DNA from: Bacteroidia bacterium
GTDB lineage: Bacteria > Bacteroidota > Bacteroidia > Flavobacteriales > Flavobacteriaceae
DNA: 64,000 nt
Assembly: GCA_030431055.1 (NCBI GenBank)
Contig: JAUIJA010000007.1
Span: forward strand, 1-64,000
Reading direction: 5' to 3'
How positions within the stretch are numbered: position 1 is the stretch's first letter; each line of letters opens with the position of its first letter. A program made the position numbers and the translations under genes. Below are positions 42,751 through 51,988 of this stretch, piece by piece. Below the pieces are notes generated by a model. The model was not told the DNA's origin and did no database searches. It worked only from the letters and a program-made list of their open reading frames with translations.

Positions 42751-44430
42751 CTATTTGCTGTAAATACGTTTTCTTAAGTAGGTAAACAAGAATCCGAAAA
42801 TTGTAAGTATAACTATTGGTAATCCGATAGTTATCATTTGTGCCCAACTATAATTTTGGTATACTTTTTCTTTATCTAGTAGTGGAATTTCTACATCTTT
42901 ACTGCGAATGTTAATAAGTCCATTATCGTCTAATAGATAATTAACGCAATTCATTAAAAATTCTTTGTTTCCATAGAGTTGATTGGTCCATTTGTCAAAA
43001 CCTAACTCAAGCGGAACTCCTTTTTCCATTTGATTTTTAATAATATCGCCATCAGAAATTACAATCATTTCAGTAGTAACACTTACATCTTTATAATTAT
43101 TGTCTTTGAATGGAAGTACACGATTTTTGTACATTGAATTAAATTTCCCTTCTAATAAAACCGATACAGGAATTAATCCTTTTCCTGTATAATCACTTTC
43201 GCTCGTTTCTTCAGTTACCATTTCTAAAGAAATAGGAGTAGGAAGACCAACAGGCTTAGAATAAGGCGAACTGGTTAATAGAACGGTTTTCTTTACATCG
43301 TTTTTCAACAACTCAATTGGTGATGTAAATTCAAACTTAATTCCATCCATATTTTTTACAATAGGGTGATTGTTATTCTCAGAATATATAAACGGAGAAT
43401 ATTTCCACATATATTGCTGATATTGTGTTTGACTTCCTAATTGTCCAGAAGCTAGTTTAATAGGCGTTCCGTATTCATCTTTAATAATTTGATGATTTAA
43501 ACGGAAACCATAAGAAAAGAACATATCAGTTAAATTTAGCTCGTTATATTGCGCAACAGCTAAACCATTTTCGTTGTTCAAATCTTCAAAATTTAGTGGA
43601 GCATTATCAACTAGCCACAGTGTTTTTCCGCCATTCATTATGAATTGATCTAAAACTTGTTTTTCTTCTTCAGAAAAAGCTTCTGTAGGTTTTGCTATAA
43701 TTGCTAAATCGTATTTTTTTAATTCAGCAAGAGTTTCATTTGGTTGCTGTTTTTGAACTGAATCTAAAGTAAACGGACCAATAAAATAACTTTCTCTTAC
43801 AGTTTGAAGAAAATCAGCTAAATAATAATCAGGTAATTCGCCATTTCCTTTAAGAATAGCAATTTTCTTTACCTTTTGAGTCGTTATTTTAGATAAAGCT
43901 TCGGCGAAAGCGAACTCTAAATGTTGTACCGAACTGATTACTTTTTGCTCCGTTGAAGCGCCCATTAAGTTTTTCAATAAAGCAACTTTTGCACCTTTTT
44001 CGCCGTAATTTGCTGCAGCCCAAGGAAAAACTACTTCTTGTGATTGTTTTCCTTTATCATCAACTGTTATGTTTAATGGTTGCATTCCTCTTTCGTAGAA
44101 TTGCTTCATTACTGCAACTCTTTCTTCTTCCTTTTCAATCGGATTTATAAATTGAAAAATAATATTGGAATTATAAGCTGAAAACTCTTCTAAAAGTTGA
44201 CGTGTTTCGTCTTGTAAACGTCTAAATTCAGGTGGAAAATTTCCTTCTAAGAAAACATCAATATATAACGGACTTTCAACATTTTTTACAATGTCTAAAG
44301 TTGTTGGTGATAAGGTATAACGTTTATCTTGAGTTAAATCGAATCGTTTAAAAAGATATTGTCCGGCGAAGTTTACACCAAATAAAACTATTAATGTAAC
44401 TACTAATTGTTTTAATGCATTCTTTCTCAT
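42751..44430 (-). CDS. gldG: Gliding-associated putative ABC transporter subunit GldG
   Basis: 559 aa. One N-terminal membrane helix (KQLVVTLIVLFGVNFAGQYLF), a large periplasmic domain (DUF4350/ABC_transp_aux-like, SPTTLDIVKNVESPLYIDVFLEGNFP ... LVDNAPLNFED) and a C-terminal helix (MITIGLPIVILTIFGFLFTYL). GldA, GldF and GldG form an ABC complex required for gliding in some flavobacteria. The start overlaps the gldF stop by four bases, so the pair is coupled. No gldA is within view, which fits the usual separate location. Confidence 0.93.
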   Translation of the reverse strand: MRKNALKQLVVTLIVLFGVNFAGQYLFKRFDLTQDKRYTLSPTTLDIVKNVESPLYIDVFLEGNFPPEFRRLQDETRQLLEEFSAYNSNIIFQFINPIEKEEERVAVMKQFYERGMQPLNITVDDKGKQSQEVVFPWAAANYGEKGAKVALLKNLMGASTEQKVISSVQHLEFAFAEALSKITTQKVKKIAILKGNGELPDYYLADFLQTVRESYFIGPFTLDSVQKQQPNETLAELKKYDLAIIAKPTEAFSEEEKQVLDQFIMNGGKTLWLVDNAPLNFEDLNNENGLAVAQYNELNLTDMFFSYGFRLNHQIIKDEYGTPIKLASGQLGSQTQYQQYMWKYSPFIYSENNNHPIVKNMDGIKFEFTSPIELLKNDVKKTVLLTSSPYSKPVGLPTPISLEMVTEETSESDYTGKGLIPVSVLLEGKFNSMYKNRVLPFKDNNYKDVSVTTEMIVISDGDIIKNQMEKGVPLELGFDKWTNQLYGNKEFLMNCVNYLLDDNGLINIRSKDVEIPLLDKEKVYQNYSWAQMITIGLPIVILTIFGFLFTYLRKRIYSK

Positions 44431-45155
44431 TTTCCTTTAGTAGTTTTAAGTTGGTAAACCGTTAAAGATAAAAATGCAACAGTAACCGATACAAAATAAA
44501 TAATATCTCTAGTATCTAGTACGCCACGACTCATACTTTTAAAATGGAAATCCATTCCTAATTTTGCTATTACTGAATTGTTTTGCTTTAAAAGATTGGC
44601 AATTCCGTCGAAACCAAAATAAAAAACAAAACAAATAAAAACTGCTAGAATAAAAGCAACGATTTGATTTTCTGAAAGCGTAGAAGTGAAAATTCCAATA
44701 GCGCAATAAGAAGCGACCAAGAATAACAATCCGAAATAAGAACCTAATGTGCTTCCCATATCAATATTCCCTTCAGGAGCACCAAAAATCCAAACAACCC
44801 AAACATAAACTAGAGTAGGAAGCAAAGCTAAAACGATTAAAAAAAACGCACCAAAGAATTTTCCGTTTACAATTTCCCAAATTGATAATGGCTTTGTAAA
44901 TAATAATTCTAAAGTTCCTTGTTTTTTTTCATCGGAAAAACTACGCATTGTTACTGCAGGAATTAAGAATAATAAAATCCATGGTGAGATTTTAAAAAAC
45001 GGACTCATATCAGCAAATCCTGAATTTAAAATGTTGTATTCGCCATCGAAAACCCACAAAAACAAACCGTTTAAAATGAGAAAAATGGCTATAACTAAAT
45101 AGCCAATTGGTGATCCAAAAAAGGATTTTATTTCACGTAGCAATAATGCTTTCAT
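44427..45155 (-). CDS. gldF: Gliding-associated ABC transporter permease GldF
   Basis: 242 aa with six predicted membrane helices of the ABC-2 type. Recognisable segments are MKALLLREIKSFFGSPIGYL, MRSFSDEKKQGTLELLFTKPLSIWEIVNGK and the last helix before KTTKGK. It is the membrane subunit of the GldA-GldF-GldG transporter. It begins the gldFG operon on the minus strand. Confidence 0.94.
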   Translation of the reverse strand: MKALLLREIKSFFGSPIGYLVIAIFLILNGLFLWVFDGEYNILNSGFADMSPFFKISPWILLFLIPAVTMRSFSDEKKQGTLELLFTKPLSIWEIVNGKFFGAFFLIVLALLPTLVYVWVVWIFGAPEGNIDMGSTLGSYFGLLFLVASYCAIGIFTSTLSENQIVAFILAVFICFVFYFGFDGIANLLKQNNSVIAKLGMDFHFKSMSRGVLDTRDIIYFVSVTVAFLSLTVYQLKTTKGK

Positions 45156-45214
45156 TTACGTTCTATTAATTTCGGTTTAAAAATAGATTATTTTTTAGTT
45201 GGAACAAAATTAGC

Positions 45215-45511
45215 TTAAGGTAATGAAGCAATTTTATCAACACTCCAAGCTTCAGGTTTATCGCTAAACATTGCTTTTGTGTATGTCCAAACTTCATTAA
45301 ATAAATCAGAATGACGATATTTTTCTAAATGTTCTTCAGTTTCCCAAAAGCTATAGGTGAAAAAAATACGATTATCATTTTTATCTTGGTATAGCTCTAA
45401 AAACTGATTGCCTTCAAAACCACGAATTTTATCTTTTATTTGATGAAAATTTTCAACAAAAGCATCAATTTTATCTTCTTGAAAGCGCATTTTTACGATA
45501 CGTATAAACAT
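45215..45511 (-). CDS. Antibiotic biosynthesis monooxygenase (ABM)-like protein
   Basis: 98 aa, one ferredoxin-like dimeric alpha/beta-barrel unit. VKMRFQEDKIDAFVENFHQIKDKIRGFEGN is followed by FFTYSFWETEEHLEKYRHSDLF, the ABM pattern (PF03992). Members degrade haem or oxidise quinone-like compounds without cofactor, or are of unknown role. No haem-ligating residue can be assigned. It lies 11 bp downstream of the SAM hydrolase gene and likely shares its transcript. Confidence 0.85.
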   Translation of the reverse strand: MFIRIVKMRFQEDKIDAFVENFHQIKDKIRGFEGNQFLELYQDKNDNRIFFTYSFWETEEHLEKYRHSDLFNEVWTYTKAMFSDKPEAWSVDKIASLP

Positions 45512-45522
45512 AAATTTAAATT

Positions 45523-46347
45523 TTATTCGAAGCTTATGGTAACAACATCACGGTAATCTAATCCTAAAAGTGAATTTGCTGATCCAATTGATTTAGTTCC
45601 TTTATAAATTGCTAATTCTAAAAAATCATTTTCATTAAAAAGAGCCAAAGCTGTTCCCTCAAGGTTTTTTAAAGAATTTTTGTCATTCGATTTAAAATCT
45701 CCGTAAAAACTATGAATTCGTTCAATTTTCTTATTTAAAAACTGAACTGAAAACTTTCGACCTTGACCAATTTCTGTAATTAATTTATTGGAAAGATTAG
45801 TAACACAATTTCCAAAATCATCAATATAAATAATGTTTCCTCTTATACTGTTTTTGTCATTACTAATTTGCGGAGCCAATTCATTATTTGTATAAACAGT
45901 GTCAATTTCTTTCCCTATAACATTTAATAAACCGCCACGAGCAATATGGCAAGCAACAGCAACAAAAACATCCATGTTAGTTGCTTTTTTATTCAATCTC
46001 TCGTGAATATTTATAGCCACAATTTTTTGAGGATTTTTTTTCTGAATTAGTGAAGTTAAAATACCATTATCGGCACAAATGAAAAAATGATCATTCCATT
46101 CAATGGCAATGTGTTGAGAATCTTCGGTAAGTTCACTATCAACATCAATAATATGAATAGACCCTTTAGGAAAGTTGTGATAACAAGCCGAAACACAATA
46201 GCCAGCATTAGAAACATTGAATTTATCAATCTCATGCGAAATATCAATAATTGTAGCCTCTTTATATTCGGAAAGTATTTTTCCTTTTGTAGCTCCTACA
46301 AAATGATCTTTATGACCATAATCTGTTGTTAGCGTAATTATTGACAT
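45523..46347 (-). CDS. SAM hydroxide adenosyltransferase / SAM hydrolase (DUF62)
   Basis: 274 aa. The N-terminal domain begins with TLTTDYGHKDHFVGATKG and contains the NAGYCVSACYHNFPKGSIHIIDVD and ADNGILT motifs. The C-terminal beta domain has IRGNIIYIDDFGNCVTNLS. This is the S-adenosyl-L-methionine hydroxide adenosyltransferase family (related to fluorinase), which splits SAM into adenosine and methionine. The Asp at the start (TTDYG) is the catalytic-type residue. It is divergent from phoH across a 148-bp region. The physiological purpose in flavobacteria is unclear. Confidence 0.92.
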   Translation of the reverse strand: MSIITLTTDYGHKDHFVGATKGKILSEYKEATIIDISHEIDKFNVSNAGYCVSACYHNFPKGSIHIIDVDSELTEDSQHIAIEWNDHFFICADNGILTSLIQKKNPQKIVAINIHERLNKKATNMDVFVAVACHIARGGLLNVIGKEIDTVYTNNELAPQISNDKNSIRGNIIYIDDFGNCVTNLSNKLITEIGQGRKFSVQFLNKKIERIHSFYGDFKSNDKNSLKNLEGTALALFNENDFLELAIYKGTKSIGSANSLLGLDYRDVVTISFE

Positions 46348-46390
46348 AAATTTGTTTATAACTTATTGTAAAACGAAAGCTAGTTTTTGT

Positions 46391-46410
46391 TAAATTTGAA
46401 TACAAACCTA
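46391..46410. promoter_or_regulatory. Divergent -7 elements between phoH and the SAM hydrolase gene
   Basis: TAAATTTG (46391-46398, plus strand) faces phoH, and TAGGTTTG (46410-46403 on the minus strand) faces the SAM hydrolase gene. Both fit TAnnTTTG. The plus-strand one is ~100 bp from the phoH start, so it is the weaker call. Confidence 0.4.
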
Positions 46411-46495
46411 CGTAAAAATAGGCGATGCTCAAAATAGCAAACGCACTATATGTACAATTATTTTCTTGATTTATAAATTTAAAATTGTAAGCCTT

Positions 46496-47449
46496 TTGAA
46501 CGAAAGAATTATTGAATTAACAGACATTACTCCAAAAGACTTTTGGGGAGCAAGAGATTTAAACCTACAAGCATTAAAAAGCTATTATCCTAAATTAAAA
46601 ATTGTAGCCAGAGGTTCAACTTTAAAAGCCTTTGGTGAAGAAGAAATTTTAGATGAGTTTGAAACTAAATTTCGTCGTTTAATGCTTCATTTTACTCGAT
46701 ATAATAATATTGATGAAAATGTAATTCTTAGAGTATTAGAAGGCGATGCTCAGTCTAATCAAGAACAAATGCACGATCGTGATAAGATTTTAGTGCATGG
46801 TGTAGGAGGAAAGTTAATAAAACCATTAACGCCAAACCAACAAAAGCTTGTAGAATTAGTTAATAAAAACGATATGGTTTTTGCCGTTGGTCCAGCTGGT
46901 ACTGGTAAAACTTATACTGGTGTTGCTATGGCAGTAAAAGCTTTAAAAGAAAAACAAGTTAAGCGAATAATTTTAACACGACCTGCAGTTGAAGCTGGTG
47001 AAAACCTTGGTTTCTTACCAGGAGATATGAAAGAAAAACTAGACCCATATATGCAACCGTTATATGATGCTTTACGCGATATGATTCCGGCAGAAAAATT
47101 AGAGGATTATATTTTAAAAGGTATAATTCAAATTGCACCTTTAGCATTTATGCGTGGTAGAACATTAGATAATGCTTTTGTAATTTTAGATGAAGCTCAA
47201 AATACAACACATAATCAAATGAAAATGTTTTTAACTCGTATGGGGAAAAACGCTAAGTTTATGATTACTGGAGATCCTGGTCAGGTAGATTTACCAAGAA
47301 GGACAATCTCTGGATTAAAAGAAGCTTTATTAGTATTGAAAGATGTAAACGGCGTAGGAATAATTTATTTAGATGATAAAGATGTTGTGCGTCATAAATT
47401 GGTTAAGAAAATCATTGATGCCTATAAAAGAATAGAAAATCAAGATTGA
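46496..47449 (+). CDS. phoH: PhoH family P-loop ATPase
   Basis: About 317 aa from the TTG at 46496 (NERIIELTDITPKDFWGA), chosen because family members in flavobacteria start there; a TTG ten codons upstream is possible. An N-terminal KH-like part (LKIVARGSTLKAFGEEE) is followed by the PhoH ATPase core with Walker A VGPAGTGKT, TRPAVEAGENLGFLPGD and Walker B VILDEAQNTT. PhoH-like proteins are predicted RNA-directed helicases or ATPases, linked to RNA metabolism. It is transcribed divergently from the SAM hydrolase. Confidence 0.93.
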   Translation: MNERIIELTDITPKDFWGARDLNLQALKSYYPKLKIVARGSTLKAFGEEEILDEFETKFRRLMLHFTRYNNIDENVILRVLEGDAQSNQEQMHDRDKILVHGVGGKLIKPLTPNQQKLVELVNKNDMVFAVGPAGTGKTYTGVAMAVKALKEKQVKRIILTRPAVEAGENLGFLPGDMKEKLDPYMQPLYDALRDMIPAEKLEDYILKGIIQIAPLAFMRGRTLDNAFVILDEAQNTTHNQMKMFLTRMGKNAKFMITGDPGQVDLPRRTISGLKEALLVLKDVNGVGIIYLDDKDVVRHKLVKKIIDAYKRIENQD

Positions 47450-47539
47450 TGATAATATTGTAAGTATTATTGGAAATTTTGTAAGTAATTTTTTCTAAAT
47501 CTTATTGAAATTTGTAGTGTAAACAAAAACAATGAAATT

Positions 47540-48055
47540 ATGAGAAAGTTATTTTTATTATTCGGATTGTTAGTTTTGAGTCCAATGGTAGCTCAAGAAA
47601 TTGATGAAATCGATATTAAACCAAGTAACTCTTGGGTGAAACTAGGAGTTACAGCTGGTGCTCCAATAGGTGATGCTAGCGATGTTTCAGCATTTAATTT
47701 AGGTATTGATTTTAGAGGTCAATATTTGGTAACTCCAAGTTTTGCTATAGGTTTAGCATCTGGTTATAACCATTATTTTGAAAAAGATGATTTCGAATCT
47801 TTTGGTGTAGTACCAGTTGCAGGTTTTGTACGATACTATTTTCAACCTAAAGGTTTATTTTTTGGATCAGATTTAGGTTACGGATTTTTAACTAATGTTG
47901 ATGAAAATTCTGGTGGATTGTATATAAATCCGCAAATTGGTTACCATAATAGAGATTGGAATATTTATGGATACTTTCAAAATACCTTTGCTGAAAACGA
48001 TGTTGATATACAAAGTATTGGAATTGGAGTTACATATAATATTCGATTCAAATAA
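47540..48055 (+). CDS. Outer-membrane beta-barrel protein
   Basis: 171 aa with a signal peptide (MRKLFLLFGLLVLSPMVAQ). The rest consists of alternating amphipathic strands (WVKLGVTAGAPIGD, AFNLGIDFRGQYLV, FAIGLASGYNHYF, GLFFGSDLGYGFL) ending in GIGVTYNIRFK with a C-terminal aromatic, the OmpX/OmpA-like small eight-strand barrel pattern (OMP_b-brl). Function unknown. Followed by a terminator at 48065. Confidence 0.85.
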   Translation: MRKLFLLFGLLVLSPMVAQEIDEIDIKPSNSWVKLGVTAGAPIGDASDVSAFNLGIDFRGQYLVTPSFAIGLASGYNHYFEKDDFESFGVVPVAGFVRYYFQPKGLFFGSDLGYGFLTNVDENSGGLYINPQIGYHNRDWNIYGYFQNTFAENDVDIQSIGIGVTYNIRFK

Positions 48056-48064
48056 AAAAACATT

Positions 48065-48098
48065 AAAAAAAGGAGAAGATAGTTTCTCCTTTTTTTAT
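48065..48098 (+). terminator. Terminator after the beta-barrel gene
   Basis: AGGAGAA, loop GATAGT, TTCTCCT with a preceding A-run and seven Ts, 16 bp after the stop. Confidence 0.8.
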
Positions 48099-48158
48099 TT
48101 ATGTATTGTTTTAGATGTGTAAACCAACTAAATTTGCAATCCAAACAACACACATTTA

Positions 48159-49109
48159 ATGAATACAATTACTTCGACTCAGTTTAACTTTCCGGGTCAA
48201 AAATCTGTTTATAAAGGGAAAGTTCGTGAAGTTTACAACATAAACGACGAACTTTTAGTTATGATTGCAACCGATAGACTTTCGGCTTTTGATGTTGTAA
48301 TGCCAAAAGGGATTCCATACAAAGGACAAATTTTAAATCAAATTGCAACAAAATTCATGCAATTAACCGAAGATATTGTTCCAAATTGGTTAATTGCAAC
48401 TCCAGATCCAAACGTGGCTGTTGGTCATCTTTGCGAACCTTTTAAAGTTGAAATGGTAATTCGTGGTTATTTATCAGGTCACGCTGCAAGAGAATATAAA
48501 GCGGGAAAAAGAAAACTTTGCGGAGTTACTTTACCTGAAGGAATGAAAGAAAATGACAAATTTCCTTCGCCAATAATTACGCCTTCCACAAAAGCTGAAA
48601 ATGGTGAACACGATGAAGATATTTCGCGTGAAGAAATTCTAATTAACGAAATTGTTTCAAAAGAAGATTACGAAGTTTTAGAAAAATATACGCAAGCTTT
48701 ATTTAAACGAGGAACTGAAATTGCAGCTTCAAAAGGTTTGATTTTAGTAGATACTAAATATGAATTCGGAAAAACTAAAGATGGAAAAATTGTTTTAATA
48801 GACGAAATTCATACACCAGATTCTTCTCGTTATTTTTATGCTGATGGTTATCAGGAAAGACAAGATAGAGGAGAAGCGCAAAAGCAATTATCGAAAGAAT
48901 TTGTTCGACAATGGTTAATTTTAAATGGATTTCTAGGAAAAGATGGTCAACAAATTCCTGAAATGAGCGAAGAATATATTGCTTCTGTTTCAGAAAGATA
49001 TATCGAACTTTACGAAAATATTTTAGGAGAAAAATTTGTTAAAGCAGATGTTTCAAATATTCAAAACAGAATTGAAAAAAATGTTTTGGAGTATTTAAAA
49101 AGTAAATAA
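48159..49109 (+). CDS. purC: Phosphoribosylaminoimidazole-succinocarboxamide synthase
   Basis: 316 aa of the longer SAICAR synthase type. [32 protein letters not shown] at the start, [19 protein letters not shown], and the C-terminal [13 protein letters not shown] and [17 protein letters not shown] all match the family. It joins aspartate to CAIR with ATP in purine synthesis. It is flanked by terminators on both sides, so it is monocistronic. Confidence 0.97.
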   Translation: MNTITSTQFNFPGQKSVYKGKVREVYNINDELLVMIATDRLSAFDVVMPKGIPYKGQILNQIATKFMQLTEDIVPNWLIATPDPNVAVGHLCEPFKVEMVIRGYLSGHAAREYKAGKRKLCGVTLPEGMKENDKFPSPIITPSTKAENGEHDEDISREEILINEIVSKEDYEVLEKYTQALFKRGTEIAASKGLILVDTKYEFGKTKDGKIVLIDEIHTPDSSRYFYADGYQERQDRGEAQKQLSKEFVRQWLILNGFLGKDGQQIPEMSEEYIASVSERYIELYENILGEKFVKADVSNIQNRIEKNVLEYLKSK

Positions 49110-49143
49110 AAAAAGGAGCTGAAAATTTCAGCTCCTTTTTTTT
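49107..49143. terminator. Bidirectional terminator between purC and the convergent gene
   Basis: AAAAGGAGCTGAAA and TTTCAGCTCCTTTT form a 14-bp stem with a one-base loop region, flanked by A- and T-runs. It can stop transcription from purC and from the gene on the opposite strand. Confidence 0.85.
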
Positions 49144-49155
49144 AGTTCTATGTTA

Positions 49156-50370
49156 TTAAATTCTTCCACCTCTTCTCGAGCTACTTCTTGTTGAAGAACG
49201 ATTGCTCGAACTTCTTGTGCTACCTTTTGAAAAAGTACTATTACTTCTACTAGGTTTCGAAAAGCTTCTACTTTGAGTAGAGCGTGGCGTGTAAGTTCTT
49301 GGTTTAGAAATTTTAGTATTACTTCTAGTTCTAGGCTTTGTATAATTTCTAGGTGTAGAATTACTACTTCTAGGCGTTGAATACGAATTATTATTTCTTG
49401 TTCTTGGCTTTATACCAGTTCTTGGTTTAACTCCAGTGTTATTGTTTCTAGGAGTTGAAACTGTTCTTGGTTTTGGTGAAACACTAGAATTGTTATTTGT
49501 TCTAGGCTTAACACTTGTATTCGAATTAGTATATCCAGTTCTCGGTGTAGAAGTTCTAGGCTTTACAGAAGAACTTCTAGGTGTGTTGTATGCTAACTCA
49601 CGGCTTCCAGGAACTCTAGTTTTAATAGTTCTATTTCTGTCCATATCATATCGGTTTGTATAACCTCTATTTCTATGAGAGAATGAACGATTAGGGTATC
49701 TTCTTTCATAACCATTAGCTCTTCTTCCGTAGTATGCATTATAGGCAACTCCACATCTTCTATAACTTACGTAGTTAAATGAAATTCCGTAGTTAATATG
49801 TAAGGCAATATGATTTCTGTATCTAAAGATTGGAAATGGTCTCCAGTAGCTATAGTAAGCTGGGTAATATCCCCAATACCAAGAAGAATGATAAGGTCGG
49901 TAAAACGGTACCCAAAATGTTGTGTAAATTACTGGACGATGTACATAAACTGGCTCATATATATAATTGTTTCCGTACATATAAGTGTCACCAACGACTT
50001 GAACTGTTACGTTATTGTTTCTGTCTTTTTCAACTTCAACTGTAGCAATATCTTGATATAAATCTTTATCTAAAACAGATTGAATTACAATAATATGTGC
50101 GTTTCCTTCAACAGATTCAATTACACGTAAATAATCTACATAGTTATCGTTGTTAAGGTCTAAGTTTGAAATTTGCGATTTAGGGTCGTTTATACGTCTT
50201 TCAAAATCTTCTAAATCTTTACTTTCTCCAAATATAGTTGCAACAGCTCTCAAGTCTAAGTTATCACTAATGTCAGAACTGTTTGCTCTTACTGTAGTCT
50301 TATCTTGAGCTAACGATGGAATTGCCATCAAAATTGCACCTAAAATCGTTGTTATAAATTTTGCTTTCAT
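49156..50370 (-). CDS. Secreted protein with Tyr/Trp-rich middle and basic KPRT-repeat tail
   Basis: 404 aa from the ATG at 50370 (MKAKFITTILGAILMAIPSLA, a signal peptide); the upstream ATG at 50397 is rejected. Residues ~25-125 are a folded domain (DLRAVATIFGESKDLEDFERRIN, NLDLNNDNYVDYLRV with a DxNxDxxxD calcium-like loop). Then comes a Tyr/Trp/Pro-rich segment (YRPYHSSWYWGYYPAYYSYWRP), and the last ~170 residues are Ser/Thr/Arg/Pro repeats in which PRT or KPRT recurs more than ten times. The tail is strongly basic and predicted disordered; it could bind polysaccharide, nucleic acid or the cell wall. Common in Flavobacteriaceae, function unknown. Confidence 0.8.
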   Translation of the reverse strand: MKAKFITTILGAILMAIPSLAQDKTTVRANSSDISDNLDLRAVATIFGESKDLEDFERRINDPKSQISNLDLNNDNYVDYLRVIESVEGNAHIIVIQSVLDKDLYQDIATVEVEKDRNNNVTVQVVGDTYMYGNNYIYEPVYVHRPVIYTTFWVPFYRPYHSSWYWGYYPAYYSYWRPFPIFRYRNHIALHINYGISFNYVSYRRCGVAYNAYYGRRANGYERRYPNRSFSHRNRGYTNRYDMDRNRTIKTRVPGSRELAYNTPRSSSVKPRTSTPRTGYTNSNTSVKPRTNNNSSVSPKPRTVSTPRNNNTGVKPRTGIKPRTRNNNSYSTPRSSNSTPRNYTKPRTRSNTKISKPRTYTPRSTQSRSFSKPSRSNSTFSKGSTRSSSNRSSTRSSSRRGGRI

Positions 50371-50431
50371 AGGTAAAGGTGTTTCATTAATACTCATTTA
50401 CTTCTAAATGAACCAATTATTGTGCCAAAAC

Positions 50432-50439
50432 TATTTTTG
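50432..50439 (+). promoter_or_regulatory. -7 element (TATTTTTG) of the BNR lipoprotein gene
   Basis: Fits TAnnTTTG, 43 bp before the ATG at 50483, in the divergent region with the KPRT-repeat gene. Confidence 0.45.
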
Positions 50440-50482
50440 TATCTTTACACAAGTATATTAAACCTTATTAAATAAAGGATTT

Positions 50483-51526
50483 ATGAAGAAAATATTTTTT
50501 CTTTCAATAGTAGCTTTGCTTTTATTTTCATGTAAAAAGAGTAGAGAAGTACAAGATTTTACTTCGGTAGAAATTGATGAAATACATAATGATACAATTA
50601 GTTGTAGAGCAATTTCAATTATAGAAAATGAATTATGGTTTGCAGGAAGTAAAGGAAAATACGGAGCAATCGATTTAGAAACAAATCAAATTTTTAAAGG
50701 AAGAATTAAAAAAGATTCAATTTTTCCTGAATTTAGAAGTATTGCTACTACAAATAAAGGAACTTTTATTATGAGTGTGGCTAATCCTGCTTTATTGTAT
50801 AAGATCTCTAAAGATAAAAAGGTAGCAACTTTAGTTTACGAAGAAAATAACGAAAAAGTATTTTTTGATAGTATGCAGTTCTTAAATGACGAATTCGGAA
50901 TAGCAATGGGCGATGCTGTTGAAAACTGTTTAAATGTTATTCAAACTAACGATGGCGGAAAAACTTGGCATAAAATTAATTGCGAAAATTTACCAAAAGT
51001 AGAAGAAGGCGAAGCCGCTTTTGCTGCGAGTAATTCTAATTTAATGGTAAGAGGAGACTCAATTTTTATGGTTTCTGGCGGAAAAAAAGCACGTTGTTTT
51101 GTAAGTGAAGATAAAGGTAAAACATGGAATGTTTATGATACACCAATTGTTCAAGGTGAAGCAATGACTGGAATTTTTACAGCAGATTTTTACAATGAAA
51201 AAATTGGAATAATTGCTGGCGGAAATTATGAAGAACAAGAAAGTAATTCAAAGAATAAAGCTATTTCTCATGATGGAGGTAAATCTTGGAAATTAGTAGC
51301 CGAAGGAAGCGGTTTTGGTTATGCATCTTGTGTTCAATTTGTACCAAATAGCAACGGAAATGAAATTGTTTGCGTTGGCGGAACTGGAATTCACTTTTCT
51401 AACAATAGAGGTGAAAGTTGGAAATTACTAGATGAAACTAAAGATTTATATACAATTCGATTTCAAAATGATTCAATTGCTTATGCAGCAGGACATAATA
51501 AAATTGTAAAATTAACTTTCAAATAA
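50483..51526 (+). CDS. Lipoprotein with BNR/Ycf48-like beta-propeller
   Basis: 347 aa. Lipoprotein signal LLLFSC-KKSREV (Cys17). The body is a beta-propeller with sialidase-type Asp boxes: NDGGKTWH, EDKGKTWN, HDGGKSWK and NNRGESWK, matching the photosynthesis system II assembly factor Ycf48/Hcf136-like family often annotated as oxidoreductase in Bacteroidota. Sialidase activity is unlikely, because no catalytic Arg triad is apparent. Terminator follows at 51525. Confidence 0.85.
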   Translation: MKKIFFLSIVALLLFSCKKSREVQDFTSVEIDEIHNDTISCRAISIIENELWFAGSKGKYGAIDLETNQIFKGRIKKDSIFPEFRSIATTNKGTFIMSVANPALLYKISKDKKVATLVYEENNEKVFFDSMQFLNDEFGIAMGDAVENCLNVIQTNDGGKTWHKINCENLPKVEEGEAAFAASNSNLMVRGDSIFMVSGGKKARCFVSEDKGKTWNVYDTPIVQGEAMTGIFTADFYNEKIGIIAGGNYEEQESNSKNKAISHDGGKSWKLVAEGSGFGYASCVQFVPNSNGNEIVCVGGTGIHFSNNRGESWKLLDETKDLYTIRFQNDSIAYAAGHNKIVKLTFK

Positions 51527-51553
51527 AAAATCCCGCATTTGCGGAATTTTTTA
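51525..51553. terminator. Terminator between convergent genes
   Basis: AAAAAATCCCGC, loop ATTT, GCGGAATTTTTT. It overlaps the last base pairs before the opposite-strand stop at 51554 and can serve both genes. Confidence 0.75.
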
Positions 51554-51985
51554 TTATTTACCTTTTCTTTCTCTAAATTCACGAAGTAATTTTCGATTAA
51601 ATTCATCTTCTGTTTTCTTTAAAAGTAAGATTTTTTTAGCGGGAAGAACTTTTTGTAAGTCAATTATATACTGTTTTTTTAATTGAAACATTTTTTCTTC
51701 GTTTTGTTGCATTTCAGCAATTAAATTTTGTGCTTCTTTTTCAGAAATAGTATTCATTTCTTCTTTAGATTTTCTTCTTTTAAAATGGCGGATTTGAAAT
51801 TGTTTTTCATCAAAAGCATTATAAATAGGCCAAAACTTTTGAGCTTCATTAGTTGTTAAATCTAATTTTTCGGTAATATAAGCAACTTTTAAAGCTTTAA
51901 TTTTTTCTTTTTTCTCTTTAAAACCTTGACTAAAAGATATGTTAGCTAAAGAAAGTACAAGTAAAATGGTGAAAATCTTTTTCAT
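51554..51985 (-). CDS. Periplasmic Spy/CpxP-like protein of the ECF sigma locus
   Basis: 143 aa with a signal peptide (MKKIFTILLVLSLANISFSQ). The mature part is all helical and highly charged (KEKIKALKVAYITEKLDLTTNEAQKFWPIYNAF), the pattern of proteins annotated as sensors of ECF-type sigma factors in Bacteroidota, with distant Spy/CpxP (LTxxQ) character. It probably monitors envelope conditions and feeds into the sigma/anti-sigma pair. It lies three bases after that pair's second gene. Confidence 0.8.
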   Translation of the reverse strand: MKKIFTILLVLSLANISFSQGFKEKKEKIKALKVAYITEKLDLTTNEAQKFWPIYNAFDEKQFQIRHFKRRKSKEEMNTISEKEAQNLIAEMQQNEEKMFQLKKQYIIDLQKVLPAKKILLLKKTEDEFNRKLLREFRERKGK

Positions 51986-51988
51986 TTT

